Positions 24,112-33,043 of a stretch of DNA of 38,852 nt are shown here, piece after piece. The position numbers were made by a program, and so were the translations under genes. How positions within the stretch are numbered: the stretch's first letter is position 1; every line of letters starts with the position of its first letter. This stretch comes from an uncultured bacterium (GTDB lineage Bacteria; Latescibacterota; UBA2968; UBA8231), in contig CALDFW010000191.1 of the NCBI GenBank assembly GCA_937942165.1, forward strand, positions 1 through 38,852. Reading direction: 5' to 3'. The notes beneath the pieces were generated by a model. The model did no database searches, was not told where the DNA came from, and worked only from the letters and a program-made list of their open reading frames with translations.

Positions 24112-25305
24112 CTAGCCTAAATCCGTGTACTTGGCAATGGGTGCTGCGTGTACCGTGCGCTCGGCGTCGGCCTGCAGCGCGTCAATTTCGCGCTGAGCGG
24201 CCTGCACCTGTGAATCGCTATCGAGGACTTCGAGCCCCATGCGCACGCGATGCGTCTGACCTGGGCCCAGCTTTACCAAGCGCCCGTGGGTGCGTTCAAA
24301 CGCCTTGGCGTTGGGATAGTCCGTTGCCGGCTCCAACCCCGTCACGTAGCCATCGGCTTCTGAGGCCGTATTTTTCCACTGAGTAAACGCCGGTAGCTCG
24401 TTCTTGTTGAAGCGCAGCAGAAGCGCCCGATCGGCGGCCGCATTGCGCAGCATGGCCAGCGTGGCACCGCTGTCGTCGGCCAGCAGATCATACCAGTACA
24501 CCTGTTCGACGTAGCCCGCCGTCGGTCCCAAGTACTCCTCGTACGCATCGAGTCCCTCAACCGCGCGCGGATCGCGCGGCGCCACTTCCCGGGCGGCCAC
24601 CTCCAGACGCGAACCCGCCTCGAGAAACGGCGCGCCAAAATTGCAGTGATAGAGCAGCTCCATCTCGGCGGCGATGCCCTTCATGTTGGTGACCTCATCC
24701 TCGATAAGCAACTCGTTAGACCCCACCCGCGTCGAAGCCGTAGCCAGCAGCCTGTACTGCGGACAGAACAGCCCTGCCTCGTGCACTTCGCCGCGCACCA
24801 CGAGCGTAGCGGGATCGCCGGGTAGGACCAGGATCTCCACCCGCCAAGCGGGTAGGTTCGCGATTTTACCGTGCAGCGTCAGGTCGACCTGCGTCGGCAC
24901 GCCCATATTATTGGGCACGACGTCCGGCCCTGGAGCCCCCGTCGAGTCGAGGCCACAGCGCACGATGGCCTCGTCAAAACCCGCCAACCAGCCCAGTCCG
25001 CCGCGGTCCTGCAGATCGACCAGATTGGGGTGAACGGGTCCGCGCACCGGCGAGTTCCAGCCGATGTCTAAGCCGTTGTAGCGACCTTTCCAAATCCCCA
25101 TACCGCGCGTAGGCAAAATGGAGAACGACAGGGCGCCATTGTCCACTTCTATAACGTCCACGCCGTCGCCGGGCCCCCCGCGCAGCACGCGTTTCTCAAT
25201 AGACCAATCTCCTTCCATGCCGAGGTCGGCAGGCGTCAGCTTAAACGTCTCCAGCCATATATCCCGTTCGGCGTCTGTCAGTACCCAAGACTTTGCTGCT
25301 GTCAT
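24112..25305 (-). CDS. DUF4432 (aldose 1-epimerase-like) protein
   Basis: A 397-aa cytoplasmic protein of the galactose-mutarotase-like superfamily, DUF4432 type. Diagnostic parts are DNGALSFSILPTRGMGIWKG (residues 56-74), GPVHPNLVDLQDRGG, LHGKIANLPA (His145), EVTNMKG and LLYHCNFGAPFLEAGS (His220, Asn222), followed by a long beta-sandwich. The family is linked to handling of sugars or sugar acids, presumably anomer interconversion, but individual functions are not established. GGAGAGGG precedes ATG at 25305. It is the first gene of the minus-strand run with phosphatase and GH29 and diverges from the aldo/keto reductase gene; a CGCGC hairpin/CTACA element lies in its leader. Confidence 0.85.
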   Translation of the reverse strand: MTAAKSWVLTDAERDIWLETFKLTPADLGMEGDWSIEKRVLRGGPGDGVDVIEVDNGALSFSILPTRGMGIWKGRYNGLDIGWNSPVRGPVHPNLVDLQDRGGLGWLAGFDEAIVRCGLDSTGAPGPDVVPNNMGVPTQVDLTLHGKIANLPAWRVEILVLPGDPATLVVRGEVHEAGLFCPQYRLLATASTRVGSNELLIEDEVTNMKGIAAEMELLYHCNFGAPFLEAGSRLEVAAREVAPRDPRAVEGLDAYEEYLGPTAGYVEQVYWYDLLADDSGATLAMLRNAAADRALLLRFNKNELPAFTQWKNTASEADGYVTGLEPATDYPNAKAFERTHGRLVKLGPGQTHRVRMGLEVLDSDSQVQAAQREIDALQADAERTVHAAPIAKYTDLG

Positions 25306-25361
25306 GATTCCCTCTCCTTGTCGAATCTATATTTCCAATCTTCGTTTTCGTATTTTTGCAC

Positions 25362-25380
25362 CGCGCAAGAGCGCGCTACA
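25362..25380. repeat. Small GC hairpin with CTACA, copy 2
   Basis: CGCGC-AAGA-GCGCG (25362-25375) followed by CTACA, in the divergent region between DUF4432 and the aldo/keto reductase. It matches the element at 17714 in stem sequence, loop size and flank. Confidence 0.4.
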
Positions 25381-25495
25381 AGGTATAGGAGATGGCGCGT
25401 GCAAAGTCAACGAAGCGCAGAGCCGTTGAGGTGCGCCACAAACTGAATTATCTTGCTGCTGAACATCGCGTCGCACCAGCAAAGGAGGAAGACGT

Positions 25496-26518
25496 ATGAG
25501 CACAATCCCCAAGCGCACCTTAGGACACACAGGCCTTGAAGTCGGCACGCTCGGCTTTGGCGGCGCCCCGCTGGGCGACCTGTTTGAAGAAGTTTCCAAT
25601 GAGTGCGCCCAGTCAACTCTGCAAGCGGCCTGGGATGCCGGCATCCGCTACTACGATACCTCACCCTTTTACGGCTACGGCAAGAGCGAACACCGCTTGG
25701 GCTATTTTCTGCGCGACCAGCAGCGCGATGATTTCGTTCTCTCGACCAAGGTGGGACGCGTCTTTAAAGCTGCGCGCGATCTCAAGACCTTCGATAAGGG
25801 AGGCTGGATCGGCGGCCTGCCCTTCACATTCCACTTTGACTACAGCTACGACGGCATTATGCGCTCGTGGGAGGACAGCCTGCAGCGCACCGGACTCAAC
25901 GCCGTCGACCTGCTGCTAATCCACGACTTAGACAGCTTTTTCCACGACAGCGAACAGCGCTTCTCCGCCTATCTGAACCAGCTCATTACCAGCGGGTGGC
26001 GCGCGCTAGAGGAGCTGCGTTCGCAGGGACTGATCAAAGGAGTGGGAGCCGGACTCAACCGCATGGGAGCCCTGCCGCGCCTGCTCGATGCGGTTGATCT
26101 AGATTTTTGCATCATCGCCATGCCCTACACGTTGCTCGACCAAGAAGTCTTAGACGAGGAGTTTCCCCTGTGCCAAGAACGCGGCGTGCACGTCGTCATC
26201 GGTGCCGTATTCGCCTCGGGCATTCTCGTCAATGGACCGGTAGAGGGCGCGCGCTACGCCTACGAACCAGCGTCGGAGGAGATACTAGAAAAGACGCGGC
26301 GCATTGAGGCCGTGTGCCAGCGTCACGATGTGCCGCTGCCGGCTGCCGCCATGCAGTTTCCGCTGGGCCACCCGCTGGTCACCTCCATCATACCCGGCGC
26401 CATGGCGCCTGAGCACATAGCGACCAACGCTGGTTGGTTCCAACATTCTATACCGACGGCACTGTGGGAGGAACTCAAGCAGGAGGGACTGCTGCGTCCG
26501 GACGCACCGACGCCCTGA
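25496..26518 (+). CDS. Aldo/keto reductase, D-threo-aldose (L-fucose) 1-dehydrogenase-like
   Basis: Cytoplasmic NAD(P)-dependent aldo/keto reductase of 340 aa. The catalytic tetrad is present: Asp54 (DTSP), Tyr59 (FYGYG), Lys85 (STKVGR) and His143 (LLIHDLD). The GHTGLEVGTLGFGGAPLG start, the YGYGKSEHRLG segment and the IPGAM cofactor loop match the branch containing aldose 1-dehydrogenases that oxidise L-fucose, D-arabinose or L-galactose to lactones. With GH29 genes on either side, L-fucose is a reasonable substrate, by inference. AAAGGAGGAAG gives one of the strongest ribosome sites in the window. Its stop lies five bases from the opposing DUF5060 gene's stop, so no terminator separates them. 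Confidence 0.88.
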   Translation: MSTIPKRTLGHTGLEVGTLGFGGAPLGDLFEEVSNECAQSTLQAAWDAGIRYYDTSPFYGYGKSEHRLGYFLRDQQRDDFVLSTKVGRVFKAARDLKTFDKGGWIGGLPFTFHFDYSYDGIMRSWEDSLQRTGLNAVDLLLIHDLDSFFHDSEQRFSAYLNQLITSGWRALEELRSQGLIKGVGAGLNRMGALPRLLDAVDLDFCIIAMPYTLLDQEVLDEEFPLCQERGVHVVIGAVFASGILVNGPVEGARYAYEPASEEILEKTRRIEAVCQRHDVPLPAAAMQFPLGHPLVTSIIPGAMAPEHIATNAGWFQHSIPTALWEELKQEGLLRPDAPTP

Positions 26519-26523
26519 AGCGC

Positions 26524-27966
26524 TTAGTCGAGAGGCCGCACGCGCAGGGCCAGATAGGGCCGACCGGGTAGTTCGAGCTCCACCTTGCCCTCAAAGACAC
26601 CGAGCGTTTCAATCTGCATATCCCAGGTGTCAATTACGTCGACGGCGTAGCGCCCGCGCTCGGGCAGGCCGTTTTCAAAGTGGCGCGGCTGGTGTTCACC
26701 CAAATAGATCAGCCGATAATCGCCGCAGCCGCCGGCCGGCGTGCGATCCCAGGGAAAATCGCCCGAAAGCGGCTCGATGCCGCGTGGACCCTCTTCGACA
26801 ATGCGACGCAAAAAAGCGATGCGCGGCGCGCTCTGCCCGTGCAGCACGCCCCCCTTTGACCACCACAGCACGTCTTCTGGATGTTCATACGTTTCGCCGT
26901 GCCCGGCATATCCGCCGTAGCAGACGCTAATCCAAAAGCGGTGGACCAGCTCGCGCGCGGTGATATTGCCCCAGTTCCGCTTAATATTGCCCTCGTATTC
27001 GCACTCGTCGTCAATGACCGGCTTGCCGTACTGCGCGCGCCACTGCCGCATGCGCTTGACGTCCCAATACTGCACGCAGACGTGCGTCACGCATTCCTTT
27101 GTATGGTCATAGCTGTGCTCATAGCGGCCGTTGTGAATAGAGCGCAGATGGTCGTAGGGATCGCCCAAACGGACGATGTCAAAAAACCGATCCCACACTT
27201 CCATCGGCTTGTCGCGCAGCATAAAGTCGTACTCGTTGGCCATCGACCACCAAACGTTAGCATAGGACGACAGGCGGGCTACCACGTAGCGCAGATAGGC
27301 GTAGTCGCTCTCGTGCGGCATGGTGGAAAATCCCCAGCGATCGTAGGGATGAAAGAGAATCAAGTCGGCCTCAATGCCCAGATCGCCCAGTTCCTCAACG
27401 CGCCGCTCAAAGTGGCGGAAAAAATCGACGTCGTAACGGGTGAAATCCCACTCGCCATCGCTTCCCTTTTCAAACGGATAGTACGCAGGCTCGTTCTTGT
27501 TGAAGATGTAGTCTTTGGGAAAGACGCACATGCGCATCTTGTTAAAGCCGGCCGTCTTCAGCGTTTCGAGCGTTTGCTCCTCCAGTGCGTCCCCCTGATG
27601 GGCCCAAGCATAGCAGGTCGTGCCGAAGGGATAGTAGGGCGTGCCGTCGGCATGGGCGAAGTGAAAGGTATCGCGCACCCGCACCGGACCGTGCCGGTCT
27701 GCGCCGGGCTGCACGCAGGCGAAAGCACCGCTCTGACCGCTTAGCGCGTCGACGTTGCTCTCCGTCACATAGGACCACTGGCCGAGCTCGGTGGGCATAA
27801 AGCGAATGCGGTAGACGCCCTCTCCATCGTAAAAGCCGTCGACGCGCATCCTCTTCTGGCCGTTGCTAAACTCGGCGCTCAGCTGCACGTCGACAAAGGG
27901 ATTGCCTGCGCTCGGTCCAGCCAGCCGCACTTCAAAACGCGCCCACTGCTCTACCGCTGTATCCAT
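26524..27966 (-). CDS. DUF5060/DUF4038/DUF5605 glycoside-hydrolase-like protein
   Basis: A 480-aa protein with three parts: an N-terminal beta-sandwich (about 6-88, DUF5060, FEVRLAGPSAGNPF), a TIM-barrel catalytic-like domain (about 98-380, DUF4038, YPFGTTCYAWAHQ) and a C-terminal beta domain (about 395-478, DUF5605, GDYRLIYLGEHQPRHFENGL). Candidate catalytic acids are Glu245 (WWSMANEYDF) and Glu321 or Glu323 (PVIDDECEYEGN), following the retaining-barrel pattern. DUF4038 relatives act on plant or algal polysaccharide side chains; the substrate here is unknown. No signal peptide, so cytoplasmic oligosaccharides are likely. It is the last gene after the esterase-like and PhyH genes (45-base gap). 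Confidence 0.85.
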   Translation of the reverse strand: MDTAVEQWARFEVRLAGPSAGNPFVDVQLSAEFSNGQKRMRVDGFYDGEGVYRIRFMPTELGQWSYVTESNVDALSGQSGAFACVQPGADRHGPVRVRDTFHFAHADGTPYYPFGTTCYAWAHQGDALEEQTLETLKTAGFNKMRMCVFPKDYIFNKNEPAYYPFEKGSDGEWDFTRYDVDFFRHFERRVEELGDLGIEADLILFHPYDRWGFSTMPHESDYAYLRYVVARLSSYANVWWSMANEYDFMLRDKPMEVWDRFFDIVRLGDPYDHLRSIHNGRYEHSYDHTKECVTHVCVQYWDVKRMRQWRAQYGKPVIDDECEYEGNIKRNWGNITARELVHRFWISVCYGGYAGHGETYEHPEDVLWWSKGGVLHGQSAPRIAFLRRIVEEGPRGIEPLSGDFPWDRTPAGGCGDYRLIYLGEHQPRHFENGLPERGRYAVDVIDTWDMQIETLGVFEGKVELELPGRPYLALRVRPLD

Positions 27967-28011
27967 GTGATCCGCTCTCTTTCCACGCGCCGTGTATCCT
28001 GCAGTGACCGC

Positions 28012-28779
28012 CTAGCCGCCGTAAATCACCGGACTATAGGCCGGCTCGTCGAGGTGTGAAACGTAGTAATTGTCGCTTTCGGAGACGGGGGTAGCGCGCT
28101 CATCGCGCAGGTGGACGGCTAGACTGCAGCGCGCATTGGCCGACGTATTGGCGTGACTTCCGTGAAACGTCAGACAGTGGTGCAGACTCACGCCGCCGGC
28201 CGGTAAGAGCGCGGCACATTCTTCCCAAGCCGCATCGGCCGCTGCCGATATGTGCGCCTGCAGCGCCGCCTGATCCGACGAGAAAAAGTCACCCTCACCG
28301 AGAAAGCCCCAGCGCTGCGATCCGCGCACAAAGGACATGGGACCGGCGTCTTGTCCGACGTCGCTCAGCGCGATCCACGCCGTAAAGAGCCCATCTTCTC
28401 CCTGCCAATATGGCCAGTACTGGCGGTCTTGGTGCCATCCAACGTGACCGGCCGCCGCCGATCCGGGCGGTTTGATCAGGAGCTGCGAGGCCCACACCTG
28501 TATGCGCTGAGATCCCGTGACGGCCGCCAGATGCGAGCCGAGATTGGATTTGACCAAAAGGTCGTACAGCCCTTTGCTGGCCAAGTGCGCGTCGTTGATC
28601 TTGCACAGCTTTTGCGGATCGTATCCAGGATGCGAAGACGGCGGCACGCCCGTGTCGTAGCGCTCGTCGCGCACCGCTACGAGCCCCGCCTGCGCCCTCG
28701 CCAGCAGCGCGTCGTCAAGGACTCTATCGGGCCACAGAAAAAAACCGTCCCGTCCATACTGAGCTGCAGATTCATCCAT
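28012..28779 (-). CDS. Phytanoyl-CoA dioxygenase (PhyH) family protein, second copy
   Basis: A 255-aa Fe(II)/2-oxoglutarate-oxygenase-like protein. Metal ligands His116-x-Asp118 (WHQDRQYW), distal His206 (TFHGSHANTS) and 2-oxoglutarate-binding Arg217 eleven residues later are all present, so activity is expected. Overall similarity to the other PhyH protein in the window is limited to these motifs, implying a different substrate. GGAGGA lies six bases before ATG. It sits between an acetyl-xylan-esterase-like gene (22-base gap upstream) and the DUF5060/DUF4038 gene (45 bases downstream), so it may oxidise a sugar decoration or methyl group; O-demethylation is one possibility that I cannot test from sequence. 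Confidence 0.85.
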   Translation of the reverse strand: MDESAAQYGRDGFFLWPDRVLDDALLARAQAGLVAVRDERYDTGVPPSSHPGYDPQKLCKINDAHLASKGLYDLLVKSNLGSHLAAVTGSQRIQVWASQLLIKPPGSAAAGHVGWHQDRQYWPYWQGEDGLFTAWIALSDVGQDAGPMSFVRGSQRWGFLGEGDFFSSDQAALQAHISAAADAAWEECAALLPAGGVSLHHCLTFHGSHANTSANARCSLAVHLRDERATPVSESDNYYVSHLDEPAYSPVIYGG

Positions 28780-28801
28780 GCGTTTCCTCCGTTCGTTAGA
28801 C

Positions 28802-30775
28802 TTAGGGGAGACTCTTCAGGAAGTCGACGAGCGCATCATTGGGCACGCCATCCCTTTCGACGCGAAGCGATGCCTCACCGTAAAGTCGGTAGGCACTTTC
28901 AGCCCACGACGTGTCGAATCCTTGCCCGACCCGGTGCAGCAGCACGTCGTGCGGAACCAGCAGCGCGGCGGCATTGGGCAACCCGCCGCCGCGCAGAATA
29001 CCCGGTATGGGCAGACGGTTCAAATAGTCGTCGACGCGGTCCGTGACAAAACCGTCCACATCGGCGGCAATGCGCAGCCGCGCATCGGCTTCTAAAAGCG
29101 CGCCGGCTAGCAGCAGCCACAGGCCCGCACTGCCAAAGCCCGCCGCGCTGAGCTGCGCATATTGACCGTTCAATATATGGCGTAGCGCCAAGGCGATATC
29201 ACCTACGCATTCGGCGTCGTCCGAGCGATTGAAAGTGCTAAAGTACGCCGTGCTGCCGCGTGGGCGTTCCGAATCCTGCGAGCCGATGTTTGTTCCCGTG
29301 CCAAAAGCGTCTACTGCATACACGGTTTGACCCGCTTCAAGCAAGGCCCGTACAACGAGCGGATCAAGCGCCTCCATGCCCTGGGCATGGACCAGCAGCG
29401 TCGCCTTGGACAGGTCGTTTTCCGAGAGAGCAAAGCGGCGCATGGGAACGCGCACGCCACGCTGTGCGCACACGAGTGTGCCTTCCTGACACGCCAGGCT
29501 CTCCCACTGGCCGTCGCGCACATTTTCGAGAGCGGCATCTGATGCTCTGTAGCCGACGGCCACGCGCAGCGCACCGCCTAGCACGCGGCGATTTTCTCCG
29601 AGCGCATTAAGCGTGTCCGGCTTGTGCGCGGCCACCTGCGCGCGGGCGGCCGCTATCTGCTGCGCCACGAGCGCTTCGTGTTCGGTGAGCGCGCCCTCGG
29701 GCAGCCCGTCAAAAAACGCCAGCAGGTTTTCGCGCGGCTCCATCTCATAGGCCGGCTCCCTAAAATCGGCGGCGACGGGCAGGTCACACACGCGCCCAAG
29801 CCAGCGGTAGACCGCCTCGCGCATCTCTTTGTTATAGCCGTGCGGCGCGTCGATTTGCACTTCCTCAACCCGATCACCGGCCCCGTACAGGTCGTAAATT
29901 TTTCTGATTGCCGGAAATTCCACCTCAGGCGTGTGCGCCGTCCAGTCCTGCGCCGAGGAGACCAGCAGCAAGGGCTTGGGAGCAATCGTCGCGCCGATGT
30001 CGACATTGTTCGTATCAAAGCGCAGCGCAGGCGCATTCTCGCACAGACAGCCGCCCTGCATATAGGCCGAAACCATGCACACCGGTGCGGCGGCAGCTAG
30101 GCGATCGTCGACGGCATAGAGATTGTACGTCTGCGTGCCGCCCCCCGATTCGCCCGTACACACCAGTCGCTGCGGGTCGACCTCGGGCAGCCCCTCGACA
30201 AAGTCCAGCGCGCGGATCGCGTTCCACAGCTGGAGGCCGAGAATCGAAAAGTTCCACAGCTGCTGTTCACCGTCTGCGCGCTGCCAAAAGGCGCGGTGCA
30301 CGGTGCCGTAGTCTTCATCTTGGTAAGCGCCTGACAGATGGCGCGCGCTGTCGTTGTAGTCGACCATATCCCACATAAAGGCCGTGCAACCGATCCGCGC
30401 TAGGGTCAAGCCGCGCGCTAGGTAAGAAGCGTCGTCACTCTCATTGAGGCGACCCAGCCTAGCGTGTCCGTGTGGAGCCAGCACACCCGGATGGCCTCCC
30501 GGCGTTGGGTCGAGCGGACGGAAGAGCGTCCCACCCACGTAGAAGTTGGGCAAGCTTTGGAAATAGACTTTCTCCAAGCTATAGCCGTCGCGCTCAGTGC
30601 GATTCCAAATGCGCGCATTCAAGGGTGGCTTGTCTGGCATCGGCGATAGACCGGCGGCAAAGAGCACCTGCGCTCTCAGGCGCGCGCGCTCTTCTTCCCA
30701 GTCTGCGCGGCTAGCGTAGGTTGCGGGAACAAATTCCGTATCCCTATAAGGTAGGTCACGCCATCTGGGATCCAC
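28802..30775 (-). CDS. Acetyl-xylan-esterase-like alpha/beta hydrolase with a second degenerate hydrolase domain
   Basis: A 657-aa protein without a signal peptide. The N-terminal two-thirds is an alpha/beta hydrolase: oxyanion region PHGHARLG, nucleophile Ser210 in CTGESGGGTQ, acid Asp277 (SSAQDWT) and base His312 (DAPHGYN). This is the pattern of acetyl-xylan-esterase/dienelactone-hydrolase-like proteins of saccharolytic bacteria. Residues about 430-657 look like another hydrolase-like Rossmann half (LLVHAQGME, VYAVDAFGTG, AAGFGSAGLWLLLAG) in which the elbow reads GFGSAG, not GxSxG, so it is probably inactive. The start is GTG at 30775 behind GAGGAG. First gene of the minus-strand run with PhyH and DUF5060/DUF4038. 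Confidence 0.82.
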   Translation of the reverse strand: MDPRWRDLPYRDTEFVPATYASRADWEEERARLRAQVLFAAGLSPMPDKPPLNARIWNRTERDGYSLEKVYFQSLPNFYVGGTLFRPLDPTPGGHPGVLAPHGHARLGRLNESDDASYLARGLTLARIGCTAFMWDMVDYNDSARHLSGAYQDEDYGTVHRAFWQRADGEQQLWNFSILGLQLWNAIRALDFVEGLPEVDPQRLVCTGESGGGTQTYNLYAVDDRLAAAAPVCMVSAYMQGGCLCENAPALRFDTNNVDIGATIAPKPLLLVSSAQDWTAHTPEVEFPAIRKIYDLYGAGDRVEEVQIDAPHGYNKEMREAVYRWLGRVCDLPVAADFREPAYEMEPRENLLAFFDGLPEGALTEHEALVAQQIAAARAQVAAHKPDTLNALGENRRVLGGALRVAVGYRASDAALENVRDGQWESLACQEGTLVCAQRGVRVPMRRFALSENDLSKATLLVHAQGMEALDPLVVRALLEAGQTVYAVDAFGTGTNIGSQDSERPRGSTAYFSTFNRSDDAECVGDIALALRHILNGQYAQLSAAGFGSAGLWLLLAGALLEADARLRIAADVDGFVTDRVDDYLNRLPIPGILRGGGLPNAAALLVPHDVLLHRVGQGFDTSWAESAYRLYGEASLRVERDGVPNDALVDFLKSLP

Positions 30776-30882
30776 GATACCGACTCCTCTGTAGAGTGTT
30801 TGATTGCCGTGCAGCGCAGCACTAAGAAATACCGGCTGGCGCCTGTGGGCAAATAGAGGGGCACCGCCAGATGACCGTGCGT

Positions 30883-30910
30883 TTTACAGATGCCACGCAG
30901 CGTCTATATT
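30883..30910 (+). promoter_or_regulatory. Candidate sigma-70 promoter for the first MDR gene
   Basis: TTTACA (30883-30888) and TATATT (30905-30910), each 5/6 to consensus, are separated by 16 bases and lie 43 bases before ATG at 30954. This is the best promoter-like match I found in the window. Confidence 0.45.
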
Positions 30911-30953
30911 TAGGCGCTAACTTCGCCCACAAAAACAGAACATCGAGAACGCT

Positions 30954-31952
30954 ATGCAAGCCAACGCCGTAGTATTCACCGCACCCAATACCGTCGAATA
31001 CGCCCCCGTCACCACGCCCGAACCCGGACCCGCCGACGTCGTCGTACGCGTGACCCACTCGTGGATCAGCAACGGAACGGAAGGTTCCTTTCTTCGCGGA
31101 GAGCGCATTGAAGGCGACACGCCCTACAGCGGAGAGCACGATCCCTGGCCCTTTCCCGTCGTCGCTGGCTATCAGAAAATCGGCATTGTAGAATGGGTCG
31201 GCGAGCAAATAACCGATCTGGCCGTGGGCGAAACGGTCTTTGCCACCATGGGCAAAGTCGAGGGCATGTACCGCGAACGCGCCGGCCAGATCTCACCCTC
31301 TATCGGCGGCCGTGACGGCATTTGGAAGCTGCCCGATGGCGTCGATCCGCTGGCTTTTTCTGGGCTCGTGCTCACGCAGGTAGGCTACAACGCCGGCACG
31401 CGTCCCAAAATAGAAATCGGCGACGGTGCCATCGTTATCGGCGATGGCTTGGTCGGCCAGTGGAGCGCGCAGACGCTGGCCTGGCGCGGCGCCCAAGTGC
31501 TCTTGGTGGGCCGCCACCCGGATCGCCTGGAAAAATTTGCCAACGCACCCTACTGCCACGTAGTCAACGCGCACGAGGAAGACTGGGTTGCCAAGGCCAA
31601 GGCGCTCTTTCCCGGCGGTGCCCAAGCCGCCGTTGATACGGTCGGCTCCATCGAGGTCATGGAGCAATTTCAACAGGTGGTGCGCCGCTGCGGCCACCTA
31701 GTCTCGGCGGGGTTTTACGGCACGCAGGACGCCATGGCGCTGCAGCCGCCCCGCTACGGCGAGTACTCGGTCGATCTGGTGTCGGGCTGGCAGCCGCGGC
31801 GCATGGACGAGACGCTGCATCTGATCGCAGCGGGCCAGCTGCAAACGCTACCGCTCATTACGCATCGCTTTCCCGCGGCTCAGGCGGCCGATGCTTGGGC
31901 GCTGATTGAATCTAAGCGCGAACCCGTACTCGGCGTTATTCTCGACTGGTAG
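30954..31952 (+). CDS. Zinc-independent medium-chain dehydrogenase (MDR family)
   Basis: A 332-aa NAD(P)-binding oxidoreductase of the medium-chain dehydrogenase/reductase superfamily. The catalytic domain has SWISNGTEGSF where zinc enzymes carry the catalytic Cys, and GYQKIGIVEWVG where they carry GHE, so both catalytic zinc ligands are missing, as in BchC-like and other non-zinc MDRs. The cofactor domain starts at AIVIGDGLVGQWSAQTLAWRGA with GxGxxG, followed by VDTVGS. The reaction is probably dehydrogenation of a sugar or cyclitol, but this is open. The ribosome site (GAGAA) is modest and a good promoter lies upstream. The second MDR gene follows after 48 bases on the same strand. Confidence 0.85.
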   Translation: MQANAVVFTAPNTVEYAPVTTPEPGPADVVVRVTHSWISNGTEGSFLRGERIEGDTPYSGEHDPWPFPVVAGYQKIGIVEWVGEQITDLAVGETVFATMGKVEGMYRERAGQISPSIGGRDGIWKLPDGVDPLAFSGLVLTQVGYNAGTRPKIEIGDGAIVIGDGLVGQWSAQTLAWRGAQVLLVGRHPDRLEKFANAPYCHVVNAHEEDWVAKAKALFPGGAQAAVDTVGSIEVMEQFQQVVRRCGHLVSAGFYGTQDAMALQPPRYGEYSVDLVSGWQPRRMDETLHLIAAGQLQTLPLITHRFPAAQAADAWALIESKREPVLGVILDW

Positions 31953-32000
31953 TTCGCCCTGCCAGCCCATGCCTCTCATCACGTAAGGACCGACCACACC

Positions 32001-32999
32001 ATGTCTACCGATATTCCCGCGACCGCTCACGTCCTGCAATTTACCGCTCCGGGACTGCCCGAATGGCGGCCCATGCCCGTGCTAGAACCGCAGGAGGACG
32101 AGGTCCTCATGAAGGTAAACGCCATTACCACCTGCCCGCACTGGGACCTACACATCAACGACGGCGAACCGATGTTTCCCAACATGCAGATGAACTATCC
32201 CTACACGCCGGGACAGCCGGGACACGAAGCCGTTGGACAGGTGGCCGCGCTCGGGCCAGGCGTCGATGGCTTGGAAGTGGGCCAGCGCGTCGTAGCCTGG
32301 CGCGATCGCGGTCTGGCCGTGCGCCAAGGCTGCTACGCCCAGTATGTGCCCTTTGCCGCCGACAGCCTGCTGCCGGTGCCCGACCACGTGCCCGACGAGC
32401 GCGTCGTCTCGCTAGAGCTGGCCATGTGCGTGCAGGTATCGTTTGACCAACTCGGCGTCTTTGGGGGCGTAGAGGGCAAACGGGTAGGCATCTCGGGGCT
32501 GGGTCCAGCCGGCTTGCTGGCCGCGCAGATGGCCCAGGCCTATGGAGCAGAAGAAGTGGTCGCCTTTGATCCACTGCCCGAGCGGCGCGCGTTTGCCCAA
32601 CAGGTGGGTATCCAACAGACGCTGCCACCCGATGCAGAGGCCTTTGCCGCCGATCGCTTTGCCGACGGTGCGCTCGATTTGAGCATTGACTGCACGGGGT
32701 TCAAATCGGCGATCCAGTATCTAATGGATCGCACGCGCACGGCCGTAACGATCTTTGGCGTGCTCCGCGAAACCATTGAATACAACGCCTCGCACCGGCG
32801 CGGTGGGCTGGCCCTAGTCGGCTACGAGAACCACAATCTGGGCGCCGGCCGGCGCGCACTGAAGCTCATTGCCGACGGTAAATTAGATCTCGAACCGCTG
32901 GCCACCTGCGCACTCCCCTTCACGCGCTACGCGGAGGGACTCGAGATGCTGCGCAATAGGGAAGCCATCAAGGTGCGCTTTCTACCCTGGGCCGAATAG
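32001..32999 (+). CDS. Zinc-type alcohol dehydrogenase (MDR family)
   Basis: A 332-aa medium-chain dehydrogenase. Unlike its neighbour it has catalytic zinc ligands: Cys45 (TTCPHWD) and His75-Glu76 (PGHEAVGQV). The four-Cys structural zinc loop of classical alcohol dehydrogenases is absent. The cofactor motif is GISGLGPAGLLAAQ, followed by AFDP, whose acidic residue favours NAD+. Substrate is unknown but a sugar alcohol or sugar is likely in this setting. AAGGA lies twelve bases before the ATG. The equal length of the two adjacent MDR proteins reflects the shared fold; sequence similarity between them is low by eye, so I do not call them a recent duplication. Confidence 0.88.
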   Translation: MSTDIPATAHVLQFTAPGLPEWRPMPVLEPQEDEVLMKVNAITTCPHWDLHINDGEPMFPNMQMNYPYTPGQPGHEAVGQVAALGPGVDGLEVGQRVVAWRDRGLAVRQGCYAQYVPFAADSLLPVPDHVPDERVVSLELAMCVQVSFDQLGVFGGVEGKRVGISGLGPAGLLAAQMAQAYGAEEVVAFDPLPERRAFAQQVGIQQTLPPDAEAFAADRFADGALDLSIDCTGFKSAIQYLMDRTRTAVTIFGVLRETIEYNASHRRGGLALVGYENHNLGAGRRALKLIADGKLDLEPLATCALPFTRYAEGLEMLRNREAIKVRFLPWAE

Positions 33000-33043
33000 G
33001 CGCATAGACTCAACGCTATCTATTTACAAAAAGGAGAATTCTC

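Noticed and set aside
26881-27744. 287-aa plus-strand open frame opposite the DUF4038 gene
   Set aside because: Val/Ala-rich text produced by reading the complement of a GC-rich gene; no ribosome site or family features.
28252-29046. 264-aa plus-strand open frame across the PhyH and esterase-like genes
   Set aside because: Spans two real genes on the other strand and has an Arg-rich shadow composition.
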